A program made the translations under genes and the position numbers. The notes under the pieces were generated by a model. That model was given only the letters and a program-made list of their open reading frames with translations. It was not told the origin of the DNA and ran no database searches. DNA of 15,241 bases from Chloroflexota bacterium (GTDB lineage Bacteria; Chloroflexota; Dehalococcoidia; SM23-28-2; RBG-16-64-32): NCBI GenBank assembly GCA_022563285.1, contig JADFNQ010000010.1:1-15241 (forward strand). Direction: 5' to 3'. This document shows, one piece after another, positions 8,014-14,190 of the stretch. Position 1 is the stretch's first letter. Each line of letters starts with the position of its first letter.

Positions 8014-8388
8014 CTAGGAGCCTTCATCCCGGCTGCCATCCTCCCCGCTGGGAGAGGGGCGCTTCTCCGGCTTCTGCTCCGCGCTTGACTCGATGATCGC
8101 CGGCGCCTCCTTAACGGCGCGGTCGACCTCACGGGTGACGGAGTCCACGTCCTTGACCGCGGTCTCCTTGACCTCCTCCAGCTCCTTGCGCATCTGCTCA
8201 TATTCGCGGGTCAGCTCATCTAGCTCGCTGCGCATCTGGGAGGTAACGTCGGTCGCGACGCCGCGGAGCTGCCGGATCAGGCGGGTCATCTGGGCGGCAA
8301 CCTCAGGCAGGCGCTTGGGGCCGACTACGATGATGGCGATGATGAGTATGAGGAGTATCTCCGGCAGGCCGATTCCCAGAATATCCAT
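8014..8388 (-). CDS. tatB: Tat translocase TatA/TatB family subunit, TatB-like
   Basis: Single-span partner of TatC. It has 124 residues: a short N-terminus, one membrane helix (about 7-22), the hinge VVGPKRLPEVA (21-31), then an amphipathic and coiled-coil region (about 32-95) and a disordered charged tail. The GPxRLP hinge and the length favour TatB over TatA, which usually has FGxKKLPEL and is shorter. It is the only TatA/B gene in the window, so it may do both jobs or a TatA may be encoded elsewhere. ATG 8388 is chosen because the hydrophobic helix begins within seven residues. A TATAAT box lies 32 bases upstream, and tatC follows. Confidence 0.85.
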   Translation of the reverse strand: MDILGIGLPEILLILIIAIIVVGPKRLPEVAAQMTRLIRQLRGVATDVTSQMRSELDELTREYEQMRKELEEVKETAVKDVDSVTREVDRAVKEAPAIIESSAEQKPEKRPSPSGEDGSRDEGS

Positions 8389-8419
8389 GATCGTTCGCCC
8401 CTGTGAGGGCTGCTATTTC

Positions 8420-8425
8420 ATTATA
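8420..8425 (-). promoter_or_regulatory. -10 box for the tat operon
   Basis: A perfect TATAAT on the minus strand lies 31 bases ahead of the TatB-like ATG. The expected -35 position falls in the acpP terminator stem and does not resemble TTGACA, so the promoter may depend on an activator or on readthrough from the fab operon. Confidence 0.4.
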
Positions 8426-8430
8426 CGGTA

Positions 8431-8462
8431 GGGAAAGAAGAGGCCCCACCGGAGGTGGGGCC
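8431..8462 (-). terminator. Rho-independent terminator of the fab-nusB-acpP operon
   Basis: A 9-bp stem ggccccacc / ggtggggcc (8442-8450 with 8454-8462) with a 3-base loop is followed on the minus strand by tcttcttt. It lies 26 bases after the acpP stop and directly ahead of the tat -10 box. Confidence 0.85.
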
Positions 8463-8488
8463 GCGAAGGCAACGGAGGAGCAGGATCT

Positions 8489-8755
8489 CTAGCCTTCGTC
8501 CTCGGCGATGCCCTGCTCGATGATGTAGTTCACGGCGTCCTGCACGGTGGCGAGCTTCTCCGCGTCCTCGTCCGATATCTCCATGCTCTTTCCTCCGCCG
8601 CTGAACTCCTCCTCCATAGCCATGATGAGCTCCACAAGATCCAGGGAGTCGGCGTTCAGGTCGTCAACGAACGACGTTTGAAGGTTCACCTCACCCTCTT
8701 CCACGCCCAGTTGTTCTACGATGATGTTACGTACGCGCTCAAATACGGTTGCCAA
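8489..8755 (-). CDS. acpP: Acyl carrier protein
   Basis: Carries growing acyl chains on a 4'-phosphopantetheine arm for fatty acid synthesis. It has 88 residues and is strongly acidic. The attachment site is S37 in LNADSLDLVEL, the canonical DSL motif. The start is TTG 8755 (TTG GCA ACC), supported by a near-perfect Shine-Dalgarno AAGGAGGTG seven bases ahead and by the lack of a better ATG. Residues about 52-58 (SGGGKSM) are extra compared with the usual EEFxIEIPDED, so the loop between helix II and the following segment is longer than in E. coli ACP. The gene lies 3 bases after nusB and is last in the operon before a clear terminator. Confidence 0.95.
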   Translation of the reverse strand: MATVFERVRNIIVEQLGVEEGEVNLQTSFVDDLNADSLDLVELIMAMEEEFSGGGKSMEISDEDAEKLATVQDAVNYIIEQGIAEDEG

Positions 8756-8758
8756 CTC

Positions 8759-9172
8759 TCACCTCCTTGTGCCCGTCGCAGCGACGGAACCCAGAACCCC
8801 GTTGACGAATTTTGGCGAAGCCTCGCCGCCGAACTCCTTGGCCAGCTCAACGGCTTCGTTAATGGCTGCACGCATCGGCACCCTATTATCGATGACGATT
8901 TCGTAGATGGCAAGCCTGAGGATGTTGCGGTCCACGGCGGCCACCTGCTCCAGCGGCCAGGCGGGGGCGTTCTTGCGAATGATTTCGTCCAGTCGTTCGC
9001 AATTGTCGATGACACCCTGGACGAGTTGGCGGGCGAACTCCGCAGCGTCATCGGGCAGGGACACCTCCTGCGAAAAGCGCTCCAGGATCTGATCCGCATG
9101 GTGGCCCACGGAATCAGCTTCGAATAGGGCCTTGAGGGCCGCGACGCGCGCCTTGCGTCTCTTCCCGGCCAT
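8759..9172 (-). CDS. nusB: Transcription antitermination factor NusB
   Basis: All-helical RNA-binding protein that, with S10 (NusE), binds boxA and supports rRNA antitermination. It has 137 residues, the normal length. Family features are the N-terminal basic MAGKRRKARVAALKALFEAD, the central LDEIIRKNAPAWPLEQVAAVDRNILRLAIYEI, and the C-terminal AINEAVELAKEFGGEASPKFVNGVLG. ATG 9172 lies 2 bases after the fabG stop, and acpP follows at 3 bases. A nusB between fabG and acpP is not the textbook context (often ribE/ribH or acc genes), but the spacing shows co-expression with fatty acid genes. Identity is secure. Confidence 0.96.
   Translation of the reverse strand: MAGKRRKARVAALKALFEADSVGHHADQILERFSQEVSLPDDAAEFARQLVQGVIDNCERLDEIIRKNAPAWPLEQVAAVDRNILRLAIYEIVIDNRVPMRAAINEAVELAKEFGGEASPKFVNGVLGSVAATGTRR
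8760..8768 (-). promoter_or_regulatory. Ribosome binding site fixing the acpP TTG start
   Basis: AAGGAGGTG on the minus strand overlaps the TGA stop of nusB and sits four bases before the TTG start of acpP (about 6-7 from the AGGAGG core). A strong site paired with a weak start codon is consistent with coupled translation of nusB and acpP. Confidence 0.75.
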
Positions 9173-9174
9173 CG

Positions 9175-9921
9175 CTAGTTCCCCAGCCCCCCGTCCACAA
9201 TCAGAACCTGTCCGCTTATGTAGCTCGCCTCCTCCGAGGCGATGAAGGCGACGCAGGCAGCAATATCCTCCGGCGTGCCCAGCCGTCCCACGAAGATCCG
9301 CTGCATCGCCATGTCGACGATCTCCTGGTGAACGTCCTCCGTCAGCTCGGTCCTCACCAAGCCGGGAGCGATGACGTTTGCGGTGATGCTGCGGGAGCCC
9401 ATCTCGCGGGCGACGGCCTTCGTGAAGCCGATGAGTCCCGCCTTCGCCGCCGCGTAGTTCGCCTGCCCGGCGTTACCCGCGATCCCAGACACGCTGCCGA
9501 TGTTGACGATCCGTCCCCAGCGCTGGCGCAACATGTGGCGCACAGCCGACTTGGTGCAGAGGAAGGTCGCCCGCAGGTTGGTTGCCATCACCTCGTCCCA
9601 GTCCTGCACTGACATGCGGAGAAGCAGAGTGTCCCGGTTGAATCCGGCGTTGTTCACCAGGATGTCCAGCCGCCCGAACGCCTCCTGGGCCATGTTCACA
9701 ACCCGCTCCGCCTGCTCGGGCATGCTGATGTCGCCCTGAAGGAGGACGGCTTGACCCTCGTAAGAGCGTATCGTCGCTTGAACCTCCTTCGCCGCTTCCT
9801 CGTTGCTGAGGTAGTTCACGGCTATGGACGCCCCCTGCCGTGCCAGCTGGAGGGCGATGGCTCGGCCTATGCCGCGGGAGGAGCCAGTGATCAGGGCGGC
9901 GCGTCCCGTAAGGTCAAACAC
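9175..9921 (-). CDS. fabG: 3-oxoacyl-ACP reductase FabG
   Basis: NADPH-dependent reduction of 3-ketoacyl-ACP in the fatty acid elongation cycle. It has 248 residues and is a short-chain dehydrogenase. The cofactor loop is TGSSRGIG (12-19), with NNAG at 90-93. The catalytic tetrad is N115, S143 (in GSVSG), Y156 and K160 (YAAAK). GNAGQANY and the C-terminal ISGQVLIVDGG are typical FabG signatures. The start is GTG 9921, which overlaps the fabD stop by 8 bases and indicates coupling. The surrounding fabD and acpP support FabG over another SDR. Confidence 0.95.
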   Translation of the reverse strand: MFDLTGRAALITGSSRGIGRAIALQLARQGASIAVNYLSNEEAAKEVQATIRSYEGQAVLLQGDISMPEQAERVVNMAQEAFGRLDILVNNAGFNRDTLLLRMSVQDWDEVMATNLRATFLCTKSAVRHMLRQRWGRIVNIGSVSGIAGNAGQANYAAAKAGLIGFTKAVAREMGSRSITANVIAPGLVRTELTEDVHQEIVDMAMQRIFVGRLGTPEDIAACVAFIASEEASYISGQVLIVDGGLGN

Positions 9922-10894
9922 TACGCAGCGTTTCCAGGGACTCCACGCTATCCAGGTTCACGGCCCTAAGGCCCGGCCCGGCCCGCTTGATCAGCCCGCT
10001 GAGGACACGCCCCGGTCCGGCCTCCACAAACGTGGTGACGTTGGCGGAGGTCATTCTCATCACGGACTGGTGCCAGAGCACGGGCCGGATTATCTGCTGC
10101 CGCAGCTCTTCGCGTACGGCGGCGGCTGTGGTCATGGGCTCGGCGCTGGCGTTGGCGATGACCGGGATGGATGGGTCGTAGATGGGGCAGGCGTCGACCG
10201 CGCGGGCGAACTCCTCGGCCGCGGGCGCCATGAGCGATGTGTGGAAGGCGCCGGAGACGTTGACGGGCAGGGCGCGCCCCCCCCGCTGCTGGGCCAGCCG
10301 CGAGGCCTTCTCCACGTAGGCGAGGGGGCCGCCGATCACCACCTGCGAGGGCGAGTTGTAGTTGCAGGGCTCCACGCCGGAGTCGCGGCAGATCTCGTCC
10401 AGCGCTTCGCCGTTGAGGCCGATGATCGCCGCCATCGTCCCGGGCCGCCGGCGGGAGGCGTCCCCCATGAGGCGTCCCCTGGCGGCGACGAGGGAGACCG
10501 CGTCCTCCAGGTGGAGGGCGCCGGCGGCGACCAGGGCACTGAACTCACCCAAGCTGTGCCCGGCGACAAAGGCGGGCTGGCGCTGCAGGGCTCCGCTCTC
10601 CAGGGCGGCGGCTAGGGTGGCCAGAGAGGTGGCCAGGATCGCCGGCTGAGCGTTGGCGGTGTCCCGCAGCTCCTCGTCTGGGCCCTCGAAGCAGAGCTTG
10701 GTCAGGGGGAAGCCCAGCACCTCTTCGGAGCGCTGGAACACCTCCCTGGCCGAGGGGAACGCATCGAAGAAGTCGCGCCCCGCTCCCAGCCGGTGTGAGC
10801 CCTGCCCGGGGAACAGGATGGCCAGGCTGGCGTCGCGCGGTGGGGCGCGGAGCCTATCGGCGAGGTGTGTGGAGAGAGCTGGCGCCTGAGGCAT
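9914..10894 (-). CDS. fabD: Malonyl-CoA:ACP transacylase FabD
   Basis: Transfers malonyl from CoA to ACP, supplying the elongation unit. It has 326 residues from ATG 10894. Motifs: FPGQGSHRLG (28-37; the usual GQGSQ reads GQGSH), the nucleophile S114 in GHSLGE, the carboxylate-binding Arg in AARGRLM (138-143), H218 in SGAFHTSLM, and EAGPGRVLSGL near the end. The N-terminus has about 25 residues before the family's usual start. No later start codon exists, so the extension seems real. An alternative GTG at 10915 has AAGGAG ten bases ahead and would add seven residues, overlapping the preceding gene. I prefer ATG 10894 with AGAGG seven bases upstream. fabG overlaps its stop. Confidence 0.94.
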   Translation of the reverse strand: MPQAPALSTHLADRLRAPPRDASLAILFPGQGSHRLGAGRDFFDAFPSAREVFQRSEEVLGFPLTKLCFEGPDEELRDTANAQPAILATSLATLAAALESGALQRQPAFVAGHSLGEFSALVAAGALHLEDAVSLVAARGRLMGDASRRRPGTMAAIIGLNGEALDEICRDSGVEPCNYNSPSQVVIGGPLAYVEKASRLAQQRGGRALPVNVSGAFHTSLMAPAAEEFARAVDACPIYDPSIPVIANASAEPMTTAAAVREELRQQIIRPVLWHQSVMRMTSANVTTFVEAGPGRVLSGLIKRAGPGLRAVNLDSVESLETLRSV

Positions 10895-10904
10895 GCGGCT
10901 GCCT

Positions 10905-11102
10905 CTAGGCCTCACGGCCTTCCATCTCCTTCGTTAGCTGGCCCAGATGGCAGTCCGGGTTGGGGCAGCGTCCGAATTCGTCTAGCCGCTCGCGACAGAA
11001 CGTGCAGTGAGTGGCGTCCCACCAGACGAAGTAGGTGACGGCGGCGGCGCCGGCCATGATGAGGCTGAGAGGCAGAAGGATGATCGCTAATCTACGTCGC
11101 AT
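10905..11102 (-). CDS. Small membrane protein with a C-terminal zinc ribbon, unknown function
   Basis: A 65-residue protein I do not recognise. Residues 1-4 are MRRR, and 5-28 form one hydrophobic segment (LAIILLPLSLIMAG...YFVWW), so it is a single-pass membrane protein or has an uncleaved signal anchor. The rest is soluble with C33-x2-C36-x9-C46-x4-C51, which could hold one zinc, and an acidic/basic tail. The frame is open further upstream through rpmF in the wrong frame. ATG 11102 is chosen because the hydrophobic helix follows at once and an extended -10 promoter lies 30 bases ahead. It ends 10 bases before fabD and is the first gene of the fab operon. Confidence 0.7.
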   Translation of the reverse strand: MRRRLAIILLPLSLIMAGAAAVTYFVWWDATHCTFCRERLDEFGRCPNPDCHLGQLTKEMEGREA

Positions 11103-11132
11103 GTCTCTGTTGAGTCCTTTGTGGCCAGGCGA

Positions 11133-11141
11133 AGTATAGCA
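11133..11141 (-). promoter_or_regulatory. Extended -10 promoter of the fab operon
   Basis: On the minus strand TGcTATACT (TG extension plus a -10 one base from consensus), with no good -35, lies about 31 bases ahead of the small membrane protein gene. It would give the small gene-fabD-fabG-nusB-acpP unit its own start, separate from DUF177-rpmF. Confidence 0.5.
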
Positions 11142-11167
11142 TGAGGTCTTGGCGCGGGAGAAGCGTG

Positions 11168-11380
11168 TTACTTCTCTCCGCCGCCCTGCCGCGCACCGCG
11201 GGCGTTCACGTTCAACACCTCGCGGCCGCGATAGGTCCCGCAGATGGGGCAGGCCTGATGGGAGGGCCGCGGTGAGCGGCACGCCGGGCAGACGATCAGG
11301 TTGACCCGGCCTATGGAGAGATGGGCGCGCCTTCGGCCCTGGCGCGATTTGGAGGTCTTCTTCTTCGGCTGCGGAGGCAT
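11168..11380 (-). CDS. rpmF: 50S ribosomal protein L32
   Basis: Small zinc-binding protein of the large ribosomal subunit. It has 70 residues. The N-terminus MPPQPKKKTSKSRQGRRRAH is the normal basic L32 start (usually AVPKKKTSKSRRD...RR.H), followed by the ribbon C31-x2-C34 and C44-x2-C47 in the CPxC...CPxCG form. ATG 11380 lies 3 bases after the DUF177 stop with AAGGGAG upstream. The DUF177-rpmF pair is widely conserved, usually followed by plsX; here the next gene is the small membrane protein. Confidence 0.96.
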   Translation of the reverse strand: MPPQPKKKTSKSRQGRRRAHLSIGRVNLIVCPACRSPRPSHQACPICGTYRGREVLNVNARGARQGGGEK

Positions 11381-11383
11381 CGG

Positions 11384-11914
11384 TCAGCTCCCTTCTTGGT
11401 CCTTCGCGTTGAGGGCGGCCAGCGCCCCCCACCGATAGTCGCTCTGCGGTGGGCAGGAGCAGTGGCCTTCGTTCAGATTGATGCCGCACCCCGGACAGAG
11501 CCCGGCGCAGCCCTCCCGGCAGAGCGGCTTGCTGGGCGAGGACATGAGGGCATACTGGCGCAGGGATTCACCCAAGTCTAGCATCAGGTCCGGGCTGATG
11601 ATGAAGCTCTCCTCTGTCTCAGCGGTGGTGATGTGCGCGCCGGAAACGGGGTCCACCACAGGGATAAACTCCTCTTCGAAATCGATCTCGATGATCGATT
11701 TCATGGGGGCGAGGCAGCGGCTGCATGTGCTCTCAAGGTGGGCCACGGCACGCACTGTAGTGAGTAGGCCTCGATCAGTCCTAAGAAGGCGGGCGCTCCC
11801 GTCCAGGTCCATTAGAGCGACATCGTCGTCCAGGAAGAGGCTCCGTTGCCGCAGTTCCAGGTCGAACTCCGTACCTACCGGCTGGCCCAGCTCTTGAGAG
11901 ACGCGGAATCGCAT
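11384..11914 (-). CDS. DUF177 / YceD family protein with cysteine motifs
   Basis: Member of the YceD family, which in E. coli and plants is linked to 23S rRNA accumulation. It has 176 residues. The family landmarks are CSRCL (C64, C67) in the middle and C132-x3-C136-x3-C140-x2-C143 in CREGCAGLCPGCG near the end, followed by INLNEGHCSC; these probably bind metal. It sits directly before rpmF, its usual partner. ATG 11914 is the first in-frame start. The biochemical role is not settled. Confidence 0.9.
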   Translation of the reverse strand: MRFRVSQELGQPVGTEFDLELRQRSLFLDDDVALMDLDGSARLLRTDRGLLTTVRAVAHLESTCSRCLAPMKSIIEIDFEEEFIPVVDPVSGAHITTAETEESFIISPDLMLDLGESLRQYALMSSPSKPLCREGCAGLCPGCGINLNEGHCSCPPQSDYRWGALAALNAKDQEGS

Positions 11915-11926
11915 GGTATGTTGGCC

Positions 11927-11956
11927 TTGATAGCGGGGATTTATGACGGGCGTGAA
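11927..11956 (-). promoter_or_regulatory. Possible promoter of DUF177-rpmF
   Basis: On the minus strand TTCACG (11951-11956), an 18-base spacer and TATCAA (11927-11932) would place the start about 6 bases before ATG 11914. Each box has only four or five consensus bases, so this is tentative. Confidence 0.3.
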
Positions 11957-11977
11957 ACTAACCCAAGATGTTCACGC
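11950..11977. repeat. Inverted repeat GCGTGAA-N14-TTCACGC, possible operator
   Basis: There are two perfect 7-base arms separated by 14 bases, in the region between the divergent DUF177 and zinc-ribbon genes. One arm overlaps the putative -35 of DUF177, and the repeat ends 20 bases ahead of the rightward -35. The spacing of arm centres is 21 bases, about two helical turns, which would suit a dimeric regulator. No regulator gene is nearby. Confidence 0.4.
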
Positions 11978-11996
11978 GAAAGCCATCATTTTCATC

Positions 11997-12025
11997 TTGT
12001 CAACGCCCAGGGCTAAGTCTATAAT
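11997..12025 (+). promoter_or_regulatory. Strong promoter of the zinc-ribbon/recombinase-like/RNase H operon
   Basis: TTGTCA (11997-12002), a 17-base spacer and a perfect TATAAT (12020-12025). The transcript would start near 12032 and carry a leader of about 55 bases. Confidence 0.75.
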
Positions 12026-12087
12026 CCCGTCGCAGGCATTGTCCACCCCACTCCACCGCTCCGAGAGGCCGCCTATGTCCTTGCGTG

Positions 12088-12789
12088 ATGACCACCGCTG
12101 CTGAGCTGTTTGCCCTCCAGGAGACGGACCTGGCTACCGATAGCACCGTGACAGGACTGGCCGAAGTAGAGGCCCAGCTGGGCGAAACCGAAGAGTTGGT
12201 GAGCGCCCGTGAGTTGGTGGACCAATCTCGCGAGAGAGCCAAGGAGATACAGCGCCGCCAGAAAGAGATGGACCTGGACGCTGAAGAGGTGCGGGAGAAG
12301 ACGGCCGTGATCGAGGGGAAGCTGTACGGTGGCAGCGTGAAAAACCCCAAAGAGCTGGAGGACTTCCAGGCAGACCTCACCTCTCTCCAAACCCAGTTGG
12401 GAAAGCGCGAGGACTCCCTCCTGGAGGTCATGCTTGAGTTGGACGATGCCGAGGCCGCTCTCAAGGAGGCGGAGGTGGCGCTGGCCCGGATAGAGGACTC
12501 TTGGAAGGCCGAACAGGCCTCCCTCAGCGACACCCAGGCCACGCTCAAGGAAGAGCTGGCGGAGCTGCAAGCTGAGCGCTCGCGCCAACTGGACGGAATG
12601 GACCGCGCGTCCCTCAGCCTGTATGAGATTCTTCGTGAGCGCCGACAGAGCACGGCCGTCGCCGTGGTGGAGCGCGGTCTCTGCCAGGGCTGTCGCATAA
12701 GCCTTCCCATGTCGATCATTCAGAAAGCGCGCGCCGGGGCCGGCCTCGTGCAGTGCGTTAGCTGCGAGCGCATCCTCCTGGTGAACTAG
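12088..12789 (+). CDS. COG1579 coiled-coil protein with C4 zinc ribbon
   Basis: A 233-residue protein of the family annotated as a predicted nucleic-acid-binding C4-type zinc ribbon protein. Residues about 5-180 are a long antiparallel coiled coil, interrupted by the signature LYGGSVKNPKELEDFQ (family form LYSGSVTNPKEL). The C-terminus holds C199-x2-C202-x20-C223-x2-C226 in GLCQGC and VQCVSC. Its function is unknown in general; nucleic acid or protein scaffolding is the usual guess. The codon before ATG 12088 is GTG, so the start could be three bases earlier. No strong Shine-Dalgarno is seen. A consensus promoter precedes it, and the recombinase-like gene starts 1 base after its stop. Confidence 0.9.
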   Translation: MTTAAELFALQETDLATDSTVTGLAEVEAQLGETEELVSARELVDQSRERAKEIQRRQKEMDLDAEEVREKTAVIEGKLYGGSVKNPKELEDFQADLTSLQTQLGKREDSLLEVMLELDDAEAALKEAEVALARIEDSWKAEQASLSDTQATLKEELAELQAERSRQLDGMDRASLSLYEILRERRQSTAVAVVERGLCQGCRISLPMSIIQKARAGAGLVQCVSCERILLVN

Positions 12790-12790
12790 C

Positions 12791-14185
12791 ATGCGAGCTG
12801 TAGGCTACTTTCGAGAGAGACCGGACGAAGGACCCCTGGCGGAGCAGAGCGGGGTATTCCTGGAGTTCTGCCGCATCAATGGCTATGAGGCGGCGGCAGT
12901 GTTCCTCGACGCGTCGCAGACTCCTGATGACGTCCCCGGTTTTCGTCAGATGGTGGAGTTCCTCCGCAACCAGCGCCAGCGGGGGTTCATCCTTGTCGCC
13001 GTACCCAGCCTGGCCAGCCTGGGCAAGGGCCTGACCGAGTCCGCCCGGCGCTACTTCCAGCTCTCAAGTCTTGGCGTGAGGGTGGTGATGATGGACGGCG
13101 GCGTCGATTTGGGAGCTGGGTTGCTGAAGAAGTGGAAGGCGGCGCGCAAGAACGGCCGCCTGGGAGAGCGTGTGCGGGCGGCGATGCAGAAGAAGGCGGT
13201 CAAGGGTGAAGCCCTGGGCCGCCCACCCTACGGCTACCGCGTAGGGCCGCGGCGGCGCCTTCAAGTGGTGCCGGAAGAGGGTTCCGTGGTTCGGTATTTA
13301 TTTCGGCTGTACCTCAAGGACGGCCTGGGGATACGTCGTATCGCCCGTCGCCTGAATGAAGAGGGATTGCGCACCCGTCGAGGCTGGCATTGGAGCATGG
13401 TGACGGTACGGGACCTCCTCCGCAATCGCGCTTACCTGGGCACCTACAGCCGCTTCGGAGTTAGGGTACCGGCCAGCCATCCGCCCCTGATCTCCCCGGA
13501 GGACTTCCAGCGGGTGCAGGAGCGGCTGGACCAGCGCCGGCCCAAGTCCACAGTGAGGGAGACCTCACGCTTCCTGCTCTCCGGCCTCGCCTACTGCGGG
13601 TATTGCGGGAACAAGATGATCGGGGTGACCCGCAGGCAGCGCTGGCAACGGCGAACCGACGGCGAGGTGCGAACCGCCGTCTACCGCTACTACCAGTGCG
13701 AATCCCGCACGAACCGTAGCCTGTGCGATTACCACACCCGCCGCGCTGAGGCGTTGGAGGAGGAGGTGCGCGGTGAGCTTCTGAACGGCCGGATCGAGCC
13801 AGTCGCGGTCACGGAAGTCGAGGAGATGCGTGTCGAGGCGCAGGGTAAGCAGCTCCGCGATAAGTTGCGCCGGCTGGACCGGCGGCTGGAGCAGTACCTG
13901 GACGCCGCCGTCACTGGGCGTATCGATGAGGAGCGGTTCCGCTTCCTGGGGCTGGAGGTGGCCAGCGAGCAGCTTGCCACCGAGGAGGCGCTGGCTGAGC
14001 GGCAGCGGCAGGCGCAGCAGCAGGCCACGGAGACGGAGCGGCGGCAGCACAGGCGGGAAGCGCTAGCCCGCTGCCGGGAACAATGGGGGCAGCTCACCTT
14101 CCCGGAGCGCTATGAGCTGCTGCGGCGGCTCCTGGAACGGGTGGTGGTACGCGACGACGGCGTTGAGGTAGCGCTAAGGCCGTAA
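12791..14185 (+). CDS. Serine-recombinase-like protein lacking the catalytic residues
   Basis: A 464-residue protein with the domain order of a large serine recombinase. Order: resolvase-like domain (about 1-110), long helix (about 112-140, GERVRAAMQKKAVKGE), recombinase DNA-binding domain (about 143-250, from GRPPYGYR through RNRAYLGTYS), zinc ribbon (C269-x2-C272, C303-x8-C312), and a coiled-coil, Arg/Glu/Gln-rich tail (about 320-430). The active site is gone. The nucleophile motif YxRxS reads YFRER (6-10), and the usual DRLxR reads PSLAS (72-76), so the Ser, Asp and both Arg are replaced. The frame is intact with ordinary codon use, so this is not decay. ATG 12791 is 1 base after the previous stop, and RNase H follows 5 bases on. 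I infer a domesticated DNA-binding protein; a functional integrase is unlikely. Confidence 0.85.
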   Translation: MRAVGYFRERPDEGPLAEQSGVFLEFCRINGYEAAAVFLDASQTPDDVPGFRQMVEFLRNQRQRGFILVAVPSLASLGKGLTESARRYFQLSSLGVRVVMMDGGVDLGAGLLKKWKAARKNGRLGERVRAAMQKKAVKGEALGRPPYGYRVGPRRRLQVVPEEGSVVRYLFRLYLKDGLGIRRIARRLNEEGLRTRRGWHWSMVTVRDLLRNRAYLGTYSRFGVRVPASHPPLISPEDFQRVQERLDQRRPKSTVRETSRFLLSGLAYCGYCGNKMIGVTRRQRWQRRTDGEVRTAVYRYYQCESRTNRSLCDYHTRRAEALEEEVRGELLNGRIEPVAVTEVEEMRVEAQGKQLRDKLRRLDRRLEQYLDAAVTGRIDEERFRFLGLEVASEQLATEEALAERQRQAQQQATETERRQHRREALARCREQWGQLTFPERYELLRRLLERVVVRDDGVEVALRP

Positions 14186-14190
14186 CCGGA

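Noticed and set aside
10905..11489. 194-residue frame containing the small membrane protein
   Set aside because: The upstream part lies across rpmF and DUF177 in another frame. The credible gene starts at ATG 11102, where the hydrophobic helix begins.
12791..14185. Active integrase of a mobile island
   Set aside because: Catalytic residues are replaced. There are no att-like repeats, tRNA gene, cargo or composition shift, and the flanking genes are tightly packed housekeeping genes.
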